A DNA stretch of 64,000 bases from Argopecten irradians (taxonomy: Eukaryota; Mollusca; Bivalvia; Pectinida; Pectinidae): the NCBI RefSeq assembly GCF_041381155.1, contig NC_091143.1, positions 30,877,331-30,941,330 on the forward strand, read 5' to 3'. Position 1 is the stretch's first letter, and every line of letters begins with the position of its first letter. Position numbers and translations under genes: made by a program. Shown here piece after piece: positions 46,401-58,877 of the stretch. The notes under the pieces were generated by a model, which was not told where the DNA came from, ran no database searches, and saw only the letters and a program-made list of their open reading frames with translations.

Positions 46401-46536
46401 ACCACGCAAATTACACCTCCCCACTGCAAGTCAGGAAGTCAACGCTAAGACCCAAATATCACCAAAGTTTTTTTGTGGATGAAGATTCTCACGTGGAGGC
46501 TCCCTGCACTGTAATCTAAGAAAGTACCTACGGGTA
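43457..46536. other. No gene recognised
   Basis: About 3 kb of unique AT-rich sequence. Frames at 44021-44397, 44513-44704 and 45110-45430 have no motifs, signal peptides or splice support. A GC-richer patch around 44230-44290 (CTTCCGGTTCGTCGCCTCTG) contains an ETS-like motif and could be a promoter, but no exon can be attached. Confidence 0.35.
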
Positions 46537-47025
46537 GGGCTAGTTTTGAGTAATTTGTACCTGCTGTGACCCCTTTATTGCATGATGCGGTTTTAAAGGC
46601 GGAAGCTAAATTTAGGATCTTATCTTTTCTCTTCTTCCTAACTGACTTTATCTTTCCTAATGCCTCCCTTGGCACCGCCTCACTTTTGGCCTTGAGTTGA
46701 GCGTTCGCCCTTGTGAGGAAGGTTCTGGGTTCTGTCCCCTGGCCGAGACATACCAAAGTCTATAAAAGTGGTAGTTTCTGCTCCTGCTTAGCGCTCAGCA
46801 TACAGGGAGTGGGACGACTGGTTCGCCCGTTGTCAGTATAATGTGACCGGGTGGGGTGTGTTGCTTTGTGTCTTCGGCGGCATGCTTCAGTGATATAGCA
46901 CTATAAAAAGGGCAACAGTTCCACTATACAAGAAGACACAACATGAATATACCGCAGTCTCCCAAAACACGCACCTCTCACAACATACACGCAACACACC
47001 GCATACATGGGAGGCCGTCCTTAAT
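46537..47025 (+). repeat. SINE-like copy, near full length, tail truncated
   Basis: The copy starts GGGTAGGGCTAGTTTTGAG-like and continues through GTTGAGCGTTCGCCCTTGTG, GACCGGGTGGGGTGTG and GGAGGCCGTCCTTA, where it stops before the GACGTTAATT-AAAC tail. Except for its noisy first 80 bases it is close to consensus. Confidence 0.88.
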
Positions 47026-48290
47026 CTTTCAAATAAGTAAGACTATCATTATGTCTAAGGAAGTACTATCCATTGACGTTGGTACAATAATATAACTTTA
47101 TGTATGAATAATTGAGATTTCATTAATCAAAATCTCATAATTCATTTAATGTAATAACATACACATTATTTAAATTAAGCCATATACCATATATTTTGTG
47201 TAGATCTGTTTAAGATTACTCATTGCATCTCCACCGTATATTTACAGTTTTGAGACACGTTTTATGAGTCAAAACTGAGAATATCGTGTCATAATTAGAA
47301 GTAATTTATAGTCAAGGTCTTGACAAGTTCAGTTTTGTTGTTATTGTTGACAGCTATTAGTTGGTAATCGCAACCCCAATTACCCGATATTAATACCTGT
47401 ATAACTAATGTTATTAACATATAGTTCATATAAATTGTACATGATATATAGGTGTACTCCACGAGGCCAATAAAAGACTACACTTTAGGCAGTAAGTTTG
47501 TATATGATTATCTGTTTCTTGGATTTATGACAGAATTACCAAAATGACGAGTTAATAATTAATAGAGAATATGATCTTTTTTATTAATTGTTTCTAGTAT
47601 ATATGTTTTGTGATCAAAAATTGGGTTGGTATAATTAACTTACCATTTCATACTTTATGTATTCAACAATATGTTCGGGTGTATTTGAGTTCAGTTTCAT
47701 TCCCCACAAACATGTCTTTTTTGTTGTATCAGTCATATGTTGTGTAAGGTATGGGCTTTCCGTTAAATACCTTCATCAAATAGTATGTTAGAAAGCCAGA
47801 CATCAAATGATGCACATCTCTTTCTCAGATATACCAGCTTACTACCCAGGTCAGACGTTTTTCTTTGATCAAAGCCGTCAAGGGGTAAAACGAAATATAT
47901 TGTCATTAAATCTATGTAATATAGTTTAGTTAAATAAATATGTTACGTTTGGAATGTTGTAAAATTTTATGATATTTCAGAAATAAAATGAGAACTGCCC
48001 GTTGTAAATGACTATTGCTTTTTTTGTAAAAAAAAATCAAACTTAACAAAAACGTAGAGAACAGATTTAGGCCAAGTACGGTTAATAAGTTAAAATATCT
48101 ATGTAATTGAACAGAAAGAACTACAAGCTGTAAACGACCGTTGTTTTTCTTGTCAATATATAGAATTGAAAATTGACATATATGTAGAAACCGATTTTTT
48201 TTCCTTTTGATTTTTTTCCGTGTATCGGTGGAAGTGAACGCCCTAGCGAGCGTCTCAGTAGATTATCACCTGTGGTAGTAATATTTGATT
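47026..48290. other. Upstream region of the secreted-protein gene, unannotated
   Basis: AT-rich unique sequence without supported frames. It is the likely distal 5' flank of the gene whose first exon ends at 48721. Confidence 0.35.
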
Positions 48291-48721
48291 GGCCGATGCT
48301 TTATAATGTATACACACAGGTGACCTCTCAAGTAGTCATTTCTTATCCATCGTGTGTATGGACTGGTCACTTCGGATATACATTTACTATAAGTACAGTA
48401 ATTCTTCAGCCAAATCTCTAGAGATGTTTCCGTCTAACGAAATCATTAATTAAGCGTTCCGTGGTGATATTTCATCTACCTGTACAACTTGTATTACAGG
48501 TGAATGGTATATGTGTCTCATCTCAAACTCATCTCTCAAATCTGCAGCAACCGTGGTTGAGTTATTTGCTAGCAGACACCTCTATGGACAGCTGTAGCTG
48601 AAGGGAAGAAGCGAGAGGACGAGCGAGTCATACCACTTTTCTTTGAAGAATGCGTTGACTTGACTTTCACACCTGATTCTGATTGTGCTTGGACAATTTT
48701 GTATCATTTAACTACAAAATG
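48290..48721 (+). CDS. Secreted QRLA-repeat protein, exon 1: 5' UTR plus ATG
   Basis: CTACAAAATG is immediately followed by GTAAGTATA, so the ATG (48719-48721) is the last codon of the exon and the intron is phase 0. Only 3 coding bases lie here. Upstream are two very short frames (five codons from about 48581; two codons near 48648). The transcription start is unknown. TTTATAATGTATAC near 48300 is TATA-like, and CAAATCTGCAG (to about 48547) could instead be an acceptor, making this a second exon. The assignment of the ATG rests on the signal peptide produced when it is joined to 53275. Only the 3' boundary is firm. Confidence 0.7.
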
Positions 48722-48890
48722 GTAAGTATACCGAGCTTCGGCGCAGTTTTTTTTTTAATTTTTTTATTATAAAAAATTAAATACAGCATTACATTAAAAA
48801 ATAATTTCAAAATCGCTTACCTGTTCATTTTTTAAAGATTTTGTGTAACATATTTTATCTTAAAACAGCGAAAAAATGTATGATCCTATA

Positions 48891-49433
48891 TTAAGCACAT
48901 TGGACTTGTTTTTCATATTGTTCCACGTAAAGTGATATGGTCTTTGTTTGAGCTATTTCTGTTGTTTGCAAGAGAAAGAGAGAGAGAGAGATAGAGAGTA
49001 TAAAAGTTTCCAAGCATGGTATTCGTTTATAACAATATTTTTTATCTTTACTGATAACTGTTCGAAGCCAACCTGTCTTACAAGCTCGGATAACAAGCTT
49101 TCTTTCGTCTAAGATTACGTTGTGAAGTGAGGCCTTTGTTTGGGCAGTAATGTTGTTTGTTTTCGCCCCATGATAACGTTTTGCTACATAACTTTTTCTA
49201 TTCTTAAATTGTTTATTGGCTACATTATCATATTTGCCAGGAGGCCAATTAAAATGTATTGTCAAATAAATTTCATCGTTTTCATTTGTTTTTAAAATTA
49301 ATTTATATTCACCTGACCAATGTATCACTTTGTACACTTTTAAAACTGTTTCATTTTCAAGTTCATTATTACTTTTCATAAACCGGTATTTGGTTTTATT
49401 CTTCTTTTTTTTCAAAATCATTGAATATTTCAT
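48891..49433 (-). other. 180-codon antisense open frame, unassigned
   Basis: This is one of the two longest frames in the window and is rich in Lys and Asn. It contains HWSGEYKLILKTNENDEIYL and NWPPGKYDN. Its C-terminal third runs through a GA microsatellite (SISLSLFLL) and so looks non-conserved. No domain is recognised and there is no splice or promoter evidence. It could be a chance frame, a dead retrocopy or a small intronic gene. Confidence 0.15.
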
Positions 49434-50204
49434 AACAAGAAGGTAACAGTGACATTATAACCAAGTATAGAAGGTGATTCATACAAAATAAACATTCGCT
49501 GTTTGTAAATAGATTTCCGTAATAATAATCGTAAAATAAATAGTTGTAAACTATGGACGGTAACAGCTCATATATAGACCAGAACTGGCCATGTGTATGA
49601 TAGATACATTAAAATTCAAATGTACTATTACACCATTGGCAATATGACGAATCTGAAACTTAAATTAACATTCCTTTCCATGAATATTCGAATATTGCGT
49701 TTTTCAAAGAACAAATACAACTAAATATTAACTTTATTTGTTTTACATCGATTACGAAACAAGTTATACAACTTATGCAAATCACTCTCGATGGCCCGGA
49801 TGTAAGCGCGCGGGGATCTAATCCGAAGGTTAAAGGTTGGGGTGGTAGAACATTGATCAGACACGAGTAGTGTATTAATACAAAAAAATAGCATCATTTA
49901 AACTAGTCCCAGTTTTACTAATGCTACTTAAGTTATATTCACAACAAAACATAACATACTCTGAGACCGAAAGCAGGGAAATCCTGGTATATAAGGCTGT
50001 AGTCGATGTTTGACTTGGATATTATATATAGATGGGTAAAAGTCACCATTTGTTAAAACACGTCTTAACAACACAACGCAACGAAGTTAGGAGTATACTG
50101 GAATCCGCTGGTCCGTCCGTCTGTCTGTAGAATAATTTTGCCGAAAATTCCAAAATTAACGAGTTAATTTCAATGCAATTGTTGGGAATCATGAGCATTG
50201 GTGA

Positions 50205-50335
50205 TAGCGCAGTCTCCCAAAACACGCATCACGCACTTCACACACTCAACACATCGCATACATAGAAGGCAGTCCTTATATGACTGGCTGATAATAGGAC
50301 GTTAATTAATCTATCAAACAATCACAATAAAAAAA
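50205..50335 (+). repeat. SINE-like tail fragment
   Basis: GCGCAGTCTCCCAAAACACG, CGCATACATAGAAGGCAGTC and AATAGGACGTTAATTAATC match the tail third, moderately diverged. It lies in sense orientation within the intron. Confidence 0.8.
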
Positions 50336-51475
50336 TGATTAAACCATTTGAATGTTTATAATTTGACAATCTCATGCATCAGTAACCGTTATAATGGAGA
50401 CAAAAATGGAAAAACATTTGATTGCCAATGTCTCGGATAAGTCGTAGCGGTTATATTAGTTAGCCATTAGCTTATAGTTTTAATTACATTGTATGTTGTT
50501 TATGTGTAAGTGATGTATTGTATTATCACTACAATTTCCTGCACGGTATTTCCTGTACTGCTATATGTGATGTATGTAGAATTTGATGTATTGGGATTGA
50601 TGTGTATTTTGTAGACCTCTTAACCACGTGTGAGTGGATCATCCCAGACGTTTGGTGTGATTTATATAAAAGTTTAAATTATCAAGAGAGGATATAAATG
50701 ATTTTTTGTTTGTTTTTGTTCCTCAATGATAAATATAAAAAGTACAAGGTTATGACCCTGATTGATGATATCAATTTTTCTTTAGATAAGCTAGAGTACA
50801 TTTAATGACATTCGGTCATGTAGGTTGTCATTTTAGCGTACAAGGAAGAACGACAGTGGTCGAAACATGCTAGAAGATATATGGGTGTTCTCAGTTCTGT
50901 AAAAGATAGGTAGTAGTTTTCTTATAACGCCTAATCAAAATTATCAATGCACCATTATCTGAAATCCGAAATTGTTTTAAAATGTTGCTTTTGTTCAAAA
51001 GGGGGAGCAGAAAATAGGCAAAGCTTTTGATGTGTTTAATTTTCCATAAATATTCACTTTATTTAATGTTATTGTCATTACCATAACCGTTCTCATTCAG
51101 GGGCGAAGGTATCAGCAGAAACATGACAATTAAATATGTATCCAATTTTATTTGAAACGTGATCTTCGATACTAATGCTAGCCATCTGAGCACACCGGCG
51201 GCACTCAAAATAAATTGTCATGATACTTATTGTGGAACGTGAGAATGCAAAGCAAGGAAAACATCACACTAAGTATCTAGGTTGTTACAAGAAAACAACA
51301 CTTTCTCCTAAAGATATTTCATGAAATAAAGAAGGGCAAACGTGAAACACGTTTTCATCAGGGGAGATATACTAAATCAGCAGCTTATTTTCATTATCAA
51401 GTGTTTATATATATTTAAAGTTAAAATGGTTTAAATTTCAACGCTTTTCATCAAATAGTACTGTAGTTAAAAAGT

Positions 51476-52010
51476 ACTAGAGATCCCAGAGGGATCTTGG
51501 CGCCCACCAAAGAATGATCTATGTCTGACAACTGAAAGAGGGAGATTTTCCCTGCTTTTCAAACTTTTACTACATACTATATATGAAACTTGAGAAAGAT
51601 CCTTTCAGTACTTTCTGAGATATGTAGCAGTAACAAACTTCAATCATCAAAATCCAAGATGGCTACCTGTCGATCATCTTGCTGACCGATAAGTCCGGAA
51701 ATGCCCTAGACCCCTCGGGGAACCCGCACATGAAATTTGAGAAAGATCCCTTCAGTACTTTCTGAGAAGTAGTGGTAACAATCTTTAACTATCAAAATCA
51801 AAGATGGCCGCCAGTCGGCCATCTTGTTGACCGATTGGTCCCAGAATGCAATATGCACAACTAGGGCCCTAGGGGAACCTACATATGAAATTCAAAAAAA
51901 ATCCCTTCAGCACTTTCTGAGAAATAGCGGTAACAAAAAGTGTTAACGGACGGACGAACGGACGAAAGGCGATTTGAATAGCCCACCATCTGATGATGGT
52001 GGGCTAAAAA
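51476..52010 (+). mobile_element. Tandem-core element, family C, both ends intact
   Basis: The 5' end is TAGAGATCCCAGAGGGATCT, containing the hairpin AGATCCC-AGA-GGGATCT, then GGCGCCCACCAAAG. The core has about three ~150 bp units (GAAATTTGAGAAAGATCC, CTTTCAGTACTTTCTGAGA, CAAGATGGC, TCGGCCATCTTGTTGACCGA). The 3' end is ACGGACGGACGAACGGACGA, GGCGATTTGAATA, then GCCCACCATC-TGAT-GATGGTGGGC and TAAAAA. The terminal hairpin and its match to the 5' GCCCACC are exceptionally clear. It encodes nothing. The layout parallels families A and B. Confidence 0.82.
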
Positions 52011-52113
52011 TACCTTGCTGTATAACGCAATGATATCGTCTATAAAACAAAACAAGCACAGCTTTTTCTAATTTTGAAACCAATCTGATCAAAATACAGC
52101 TCCTTATATCACA

Positions 52114-52335
52114 ATGTTTGATAAGTTTGACAACATCCCATCACGTTCTGGTGACCTTTGGAAATGGTCAATCAAATTGCTACTATCAGAATCAGAACAT
52201 GACCCCATATGGGATGTTGTCAGATCCTCTATTGAACGGAGTGGTTATAAGGATCTGTATTTTAATCAGATTGATTTCGAAACTATCATAAAAAACGACT
52301 TTTATAGTATTGATGCAAAATCATTTCCTTTTTAG
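52114..52335 (+). other. Unassigned 73-codon open frame
   Basis: The frame continues upstream to about 52078 without an ATG and reads MFDKFDNIPSRSGDLWKWSI, with VVRSSIERSGYKDLYFNQID further on. Composition looks protein-like, but no family is recognised and no splice sites frame it. It may be a decayed coding fragment carried with a repeat. Confidence 0.2.
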
Positions 52336-53274
52336 ATATGCGTTGTCGTTTAAGTTAAGTTTTTTTTTTACTTTGACAAAACTTACTGTAGTCGAACGTT
52401 TCAAGAACTGTAAAAAAAAGTTTGAAATTAAATGCAAGGTATTTTTACCAGGAAAACACGATTTAAGTAATTATCTCTTAAAATCAATACCTCTAAAAGG
52501 TATGCGATTGACGTCATATGGCATTTATTGGGAGGTCGTGTTACAGCCCAAAAGTACAACACAAAAATCATTTCTTCAAATCATGACTTCATAAAATTCA
52601 TAAATGTCCAATTTTAAATTTCAAAAAATAGCAGACGTCTGCAAATATATGTAAAATTTCAATGAAAAGAAATATTAGCACTTCTCATATGCGAACTAAT
52701 GCATTTTCTCTGTCGTTTGGTGGCCGCCTTAAAACATTCATAAGACTTCAAAATATTAAATCACAAATATGACTTAATGACGTACAGAAGAATTTAAGTA
52801 GACGTATAAAGCATGAATGTAGTTGTTTTTATAGTTTTTTTTGTAAATGAGAACGGACGGGACACGTTTACATATCAAAAATGACAAGCCATGTCTGTCT
52901 ATGAAATATTACCAGTTCAAAGGTCATAGGCGTCGTGTCGTAATTTTATACTGTTAAGCACCTAACGACACTAATCCACTGGTTGGCTGTCGACTGCAAA
53001 TAACCTTAATTCATTAGTAGACATGTTAACAACTTAGTGATGAGAGTTATATCTCCTATTTATGATCGAAATACGACTAAAATCTAATGTATGGAAATTA
53101 TTCCTCTTCTGAATTTGTTGCGTTGATAACCATATCGTTGGATGAATTCATCTTTAATTATTCGAAGGAAGAAACAAGACACAATGGTAACAATATTTTA
53201 AGCAGAAATATGAATTTTTCCATGTGCAACTGTCGATAAAAAAATTCATTTGACATTATTTTGTCATTTTACAG

Positions 53275-53332
53275 AATTTGGAACTTTTTTGGCTGACGCT
53301 TTTGGTGGTGTGTGGAAGTGCCCAACGTCTCG
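53275..53332 (+). CDS. Secreted QRLA-repeat protein, exon 2 (signal peptide)
   Basis: This 58 bp exon lies between TTTTACAG and GTAAGTAA. Joined in phase 0 to the ATG of exon 1 it encodes residues 2-20, giving M-NLELFWLTLLVVCGSAQRL. That is a textbook signal peptide: a short N-region, the hydrophobic core LFWLTLLVV and a small-residue cleavage site most likely after GSA (residue 17), leaving Gln at the mature N-terminus, which can cyclise to pyroglutamate. The exon ends with one extra base (G), so the intron is phase 1 and exon 3 begins with CA to complete an Ala codon. The exact agreement of phases on both sides supports the gene model. Confidence 0.8.
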
Positions 53333-53871
53333 GTAAGTAAATCATAACTCAGTGAGAGCTCTGTTTTCATATTTTAGTTTCCTTTTAAATTGGTTCCATT
53401 CAAAACTTTACATTCTATCTCCGTTATAATTACATTTTACATTGTTTACTCAAAAGACCATTAAAATTTTCTCAAATTGTCAGGTTCTGTGGGAAATCAG
53501 TTGATTAAAAACTTTAACTCATGGCCTCGTAGTGTTTACGTTTGCGAATTTTTAATGTGAATTCCGACGGTGTTATTGCTTGCCAATTCAAACTTCGCGA
53601 TTTCACCATAATATTTTCAAAAGCTCAGTGTAGTAAATGTAAATTGATCACAGCGTGATTTTTATTTTCGCCTACTTTCCGGCGATTACGATGCGCACAA
53701 ATAAATCGACACAAAAAATAAACTGCAATGCAATTGGGTGTTTAACTTGTAAGACGCAAAACTTAATCGCTGTAAAAATCGCCGAAAATAATTGCCTGTA
53801 AATACAGAAGTTTAATCTCCGTGAAAATATCTTGAGGTATGAACATGTGAAAATATGTTGGTTTACAGTAT

Positions 53872-53988
53872 ACATAAGTGTTATTATACCGTTTCCCTTT
53901 ATTTGCCGTTACATAAGTGTTATTATACCGTTTCCCTTTATTTGCCGTTACATAAGTGTTATTATACCGTTTCCCATTATTTGCCGTT
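53872..53988 (+). repeat. 39 bp tandem repeat, three units
   Basis: Units at 53872-53910, 53911-53949 and 53950-53988 each read ACATAAGTGTTATTATACCG then TTTCCC and TTTGCCGTT. The first two are identical and the third has small changes. It is a likely polymorphic VNTR within intron 2. Confidence 0.95.
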
Positions 53989-55335
53989 ACAGGTGTGGGT
54001 ATAACATCGTGCTAATAGTATTCCATATTTAAGTTATTTTTGTGGCCCGTTCCATAGATCAGCCATTTTTATTCCCCAATATTAGAGGTAACGATCGTCG
54101 TGCCTGTTTTTGCAGTGGGGGTATATTTCCGTTACCGACTTTATAGTACAATGCCTGTACCTTTATCATCTGGCCAACGAGAACAATCACCTTGCTTACA
54201 CATTGCACTTTACGCCACTTAATAGGGATAGTTATGGTATAAATTTCAATCGTCCGCTGTAAATGTGTCCGCGCTGACGCGTGACGTGTGAGACGGTACG
54301 GTAAGAGATATATCGCGGTCAGTTGATTTCAGGGAAACCCACCGTTGGTCATTTATCACTGACAGACGTGATATATATAATTATACCGATGGACAAGGCC
54401 GACATCAAATACTAGGTCAGTCGTTACGAAATATAATTATACAACGAGAAAGATTTTAAATATATTTTAGACGAAATAACAAGTCGTCAGATACAAGGTC
54501 AATTAATACGTATTACAATTAATTTCAACGCAAATAAATTCATGAACATTGAAAATAAAATCAGTCGATTAAAAAAACATGCTTGAAAAGCAAGTAGAAG
54601 GAATATAAAAAAGAAACTAGAAAGATCACATATAATCATGCATAAAATTACTCATTAATAAGTTCAAAGACAAAATATCAACATAATGTATAAATTAAGC
54701 TCTTGACATCGTATTGGAAACGAGCTATAGTTTTGTACAGAGAATTTTCATATATCCTAAACATAGAAATGGTTCTTTTTTGCGTCGTTAGAGATCACTT
54801 AAAGCTGGATAGAATAAGAAAAAATCTACTATGAATTACATAAATGACAAATGCAATGTGTATATAATTCTAAGTGTCGAGTGACTGACAAAAAAAACCC
54901 AGGAAAGTTGTAAAAAAAAGGAACATATCTACTCTCCATGGTAACGTATCTGACGTTACTAGCCAAATTAACTAGCCTCGACGCTCGGCATTCGAGTGTA
55001 AAAATGGCCTGACTTATATAGTTATAGAATGAGATTTTGTTCCTAATGTTTCTTCATGGACCGCAACAAAACGCGTGTTTCTTCTTCATAACGTTGGCAT
55101 ACGCCATGCTAATCTAAGTCTATATTGGGTTAAAACTTATGAGAGCCGGAAGTTGATACAAGACTCACTAAACATTCCAACATAATTTTAAAAGATATAT
55201 AAATTTATATTTCCCTAATAATATAATAGAGAATGATAAACAGCTTTCCTGAAAAAGTTCTGCTTTAAATATTATTTCCATGAAACTATAGAGCAGATAC
55301 CAAATTGCTCTCATAACGTGCGAATAATAACTTAA

Positions 55336-56342
55336 GGGTGTACACCTCTGAGAAGTCAAAATTTTCTTGTATTAAACTTTTTTTCTCATATAGATTTTTG
55401 GAAAAAGGAGTTCGTACCATAAAAGAAAATGGAAGAAAAACCATATGTCCGTGTGCTCGTTTTTGAGCTTTTGTCACTCGAAGACACCTAGTTGACAAAA
55501 TGTTGGATTTTATGGGAATTTTGCCGTTTTGACCATATGAGATAGCGATTAAAGCCATAATTTCCTAATGAGATGTTTGATATGAATGAATGTTTGTAGA
55601 ATTCATTTTCTAGTAGTCTTCTTTAAAAATATACCAGTTTTGATCAATTAGACTAATATTTTTTTTCTCAGAATAACAACATATGCTACCCCTACCCCTT
55701 AATTTTGAGCTACAAAATGCACCATTTTCAGCCATTTTTGCCAAATTTAACCCATTATAGGAAAAGTTCTGGTATTAAACTTTTGTTATTATTTTGCATA
55801 TCAATAGGGAAACGGTAGTTCTTTCTAAATCAGGAAGAAAAATTGGGGGTCCGTGTGCTTACTTTTTTGCCCCATTTTAATTTTTGTTATTTTTCAGTAT
55901 TTTAAAGTAAAAAATAAAAGTGCCCAAATTACCATTAAATGTAAAAATAAACTCACAAACGTGTATCGTTTCACATATTAATGCTCAATATCTTAATTAC
56001 TACGAACCTAGTAACGATTTGCAGCAAAAATTAGCTAAATACAGCTAAAAATGCTGGCGCAGTGATGATTTTAGTAAAAACAATTTCAGTAAAAAAATGG
56101 AAAAACTGTGGCTCTACTTGAAGCGAAAAAAAGACACAATTTCAAAATGGCCGCTAAATGGGCCATTTCTTAAAATCCCTGTATAAAAAAAATCTACTAA
56201 AAATAGAAATGTAATTCTTTGACAAAATTTGCATCTGGCAACTTGCTAAGGATACTGATAAATTATTTGAAAATCGCATAACTTCTTTGATTTATGTTGA
56301 AACGAGACTTCAACGGGACTGAAACCTCAGAAGAATACATCC
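55336..56342. mobile_element. 1.0 kb TTAA-flanked non-autonomous element
   Basis: TTAA at 55332-55335 and 56343-56346 flank ends GGGTGTACACCTCTGAG and, in reverse complement, GGATGTATTCTTCTGAG, matching at 12 of 17 positions with identical TCTGAG. TTAA targets fit piggyBac-like elements. The interior is AT-rich, has partly repeated sections (GTCCGTGTGCT occurs at about 55450 and 55850) and has no transposase. The sharp TTAA borders make the limits reliable; the superfamily is inference. Confidence 0.7.
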
Positions 56343-57493
56343 TTAATCATATGTTATACGAAATACCTATGCTCCAGTTTACCGGTAATATACTGTAGTT
56401 GTAATATCATGTTACCACTATTTTTCATTATTCATCACAAAGGATTGTTACTTGAGAACGAAGGCGTTTCTTCATTTTGGGAATGAGAAAGTAAGATTGG
56501 TCTTTTTAACAATCGATAAAAAACAATTTACATAAGTTATTCTTTAGAAATGGTTGTCTAAAATGGATCAAATCTCTCATTATCTTTTTTCTGTAGCCTT
56601 TTCCATACATTCCCATTCAATTAATTTCTTTTTAGGTCTAGCAGTTATCCCGATGAATTGAAAGAAGTCCTAGCAAAGACCTTACTAAGCAGTTGCTAAA
56701 TAAAGCAATGCGATTATTTATCCCGTTTTTCTCATTCTAAATAACATTATGTTAGTGCTATATTTAGTATTACATTAACCATTCTCTCTCAACTGGTACG
56801 AGCTTTGTTGTCCAGAGAAAGGGCGAAATGACAAAGCGTCGCTCTTCTAATGGAGCCTGTTTAGTTGAGCGGATGAATATGATTTAGAATTGAGATACAC
56901 TAACTTCAAATTAGTTTCTTTGACAAAAATATATATTTAGCGAGCTGAAGATATATTTTCTTTAAGCCACATCCCGAACATTTTGACCCGCGAAAATTAC
57001 CGGTATTACTAGTAGTAAACATTGTGACTAGGCGGTTCTTTGGTCTTTTACAGGGCGCAGATTCACTAAATACTTAAAATTATCTATAGAAAAGCATTAC
57101 AGATGTTAACGAATTTTCCTTAACTAACGTTTTCGTTCTTGTCTTCTGTACTGTCTTTCAATGGGAATTCCTTAAACTTAAGGAATATTCGCCAATCTTG
57201 GCCGAGACTGATTTACTTATGATTCAATAATATGATGAAATCTAAATGTGTAAATATCAGCCTGTACCTAGAATATCAGTGGTGTTGATAGATATTGACA
57301 TTTTACTATAAGTGTCAGTTATTCTGATAACCTCGCTCAATCACAGACAGGTGTGAATAGTGACAAGGTACTCCGAATGTGTAGCTATCACCTATACCTA
57401 CAACTATGTGAACAACAACTATCTACATCATCAAATGGAATTCAGTACAAGTCATACTAAAACATTGTGTCCTTAATCTCTAAGAGTTTTTAC

Positions 57494-57700
57494 TGTTGTC
57501 AGTATAACGTGACCGGGGTGAGGTGTGTTCGGCGTCTGGCGGTATGCTTTTATGGCGTAGCTATAGAAGAAAATACAGCACAAATATACCAAAGTCTCCC
57601 CAAACATTCAAACACCCACACACCACAAGACATGGGAGGCTGTTCTTCAATAACCGTGGATGTTAATATGACATTTAACCTATGATAAAACAAACCAAAT
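57494..57700 (+). repeat. Old SINE-like copy (tail half)
   Basis: GTTGTCAGTATAACGTGACC, GGTGAGGTGTGTTCGGCG, CAAAGTCTCCCCAAACATTC, GACATGGGAGGCTGTTC and AAACAAACCAAATT match in order. It is diverged and lacks the head. Confidence 0.75.
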
Positions 57701-58877
57701 TAAATGTACAATACACTTTGAATGTGAAAATATTAGCAGGTACCATACGTTCCATTAGTGTTAGCAAAAAAGTCGTGAAATCAGTATCATATGCACAAAA
57801 ACAACACAAAACATGAGGTTTTTTTTATTATCTAATCGCGAATGATAATTCTTTATTTAATAAGCCTTTAATAAGTTCAAATCCGTTTGCAATTTATTTT
57901 TTGCACTTAAACCATGTGTACCAGCAGAAAGACGGACAAACATGCCCAAATCAACATCGTTGACAGCAGGAAATAGTGCAGCTTTGGCCTAAATGTATGA
58001 CTGATAACTATGGACACCCACACCGAATGGTGAAAGGAGTGACAAAGTGTGCCGAATAAAGTGTCAAACCTAATGTATCCAACATACGGCTATATAGCCT
58101 ATAATGCATATGTAATGTCCAGAAGGTGACAGAATTGGTTACCATAGAAATTACATACCTTGACTTCTGACAGTGTTAACGGTATCAGAAGGCCTGTTAT
58201 TATAATATATGGTGTTAGTCATGCGGAATTGCAGATGGAGCAATGTCTCGCTGAATTCCCATTAGCCTTGCAATTAATCTTCGAAATGGCATTAACTTAT
58301 TTCACCTGGACAAACTCCCACATAAACCTAAAATAGGCGGCAGTCACTTATTCGATTGGTAATGTTAATTATTTAATTCCAATACCGTTGTTAATGTGAT
58401 GAAATATAAGCTTACTAGTTAATTTCAAAATGTTCACTTCCTAACACATTATTATGTTTTTTCGACGTTTTCCTTTCTTTCTGTGGATTTTTTTTCCACA
58501 GATATCCAATTTCACAATGACACAATGACCAACTGCGATTTCCCTTACTATTAATATGAGACGATTTTTTTATTGCCCACTATTATACCTTCTATCGATA
58601 TAATATTATAGTGTCATCGAGTCAAATAGTCCGGGTCTTAACTCTAGTGCTCCAAGTGTGAAAATATGGCACAAGAAAGAAACATTCATGTGAGACATAA
58701 AATAAATATCATCTCAAGATATCAATAGATGATAGTTGTCGTACATCACACATTATAAGATAAAGCAAAATAATCCCATCTGTGTCATTCACATCACAAA
58801 CAAGGGCTGGTAACTTTTACTTCTTTTTTCGACGCCAAATAATTTCGATATCCTAAAGATACTATTGCTGATCTGTG

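Larger units (their letters stand above)
48722..53274 (+). other. Intron 1 of the secreted-protein gene
   Basis: The intron is 4.55 kb, with GTAAGT donor and a TTGTCATTTTACAG acceptor. It contains a 180-codon antisense frame (48891-49433), a GA-rich microsatellite near 48972-49000, a SINE-like fragment (50205-50335), a tandem-core element (51476-52010) and an unassigned frame (52114-52335). Confidence 0.75.

Noticed and set aside
53872..53988. Possible CRISPR-like array
   Set aside because: The units are immediately adjacent without spacers, and the host is a eukaryote; it is a VNTR.
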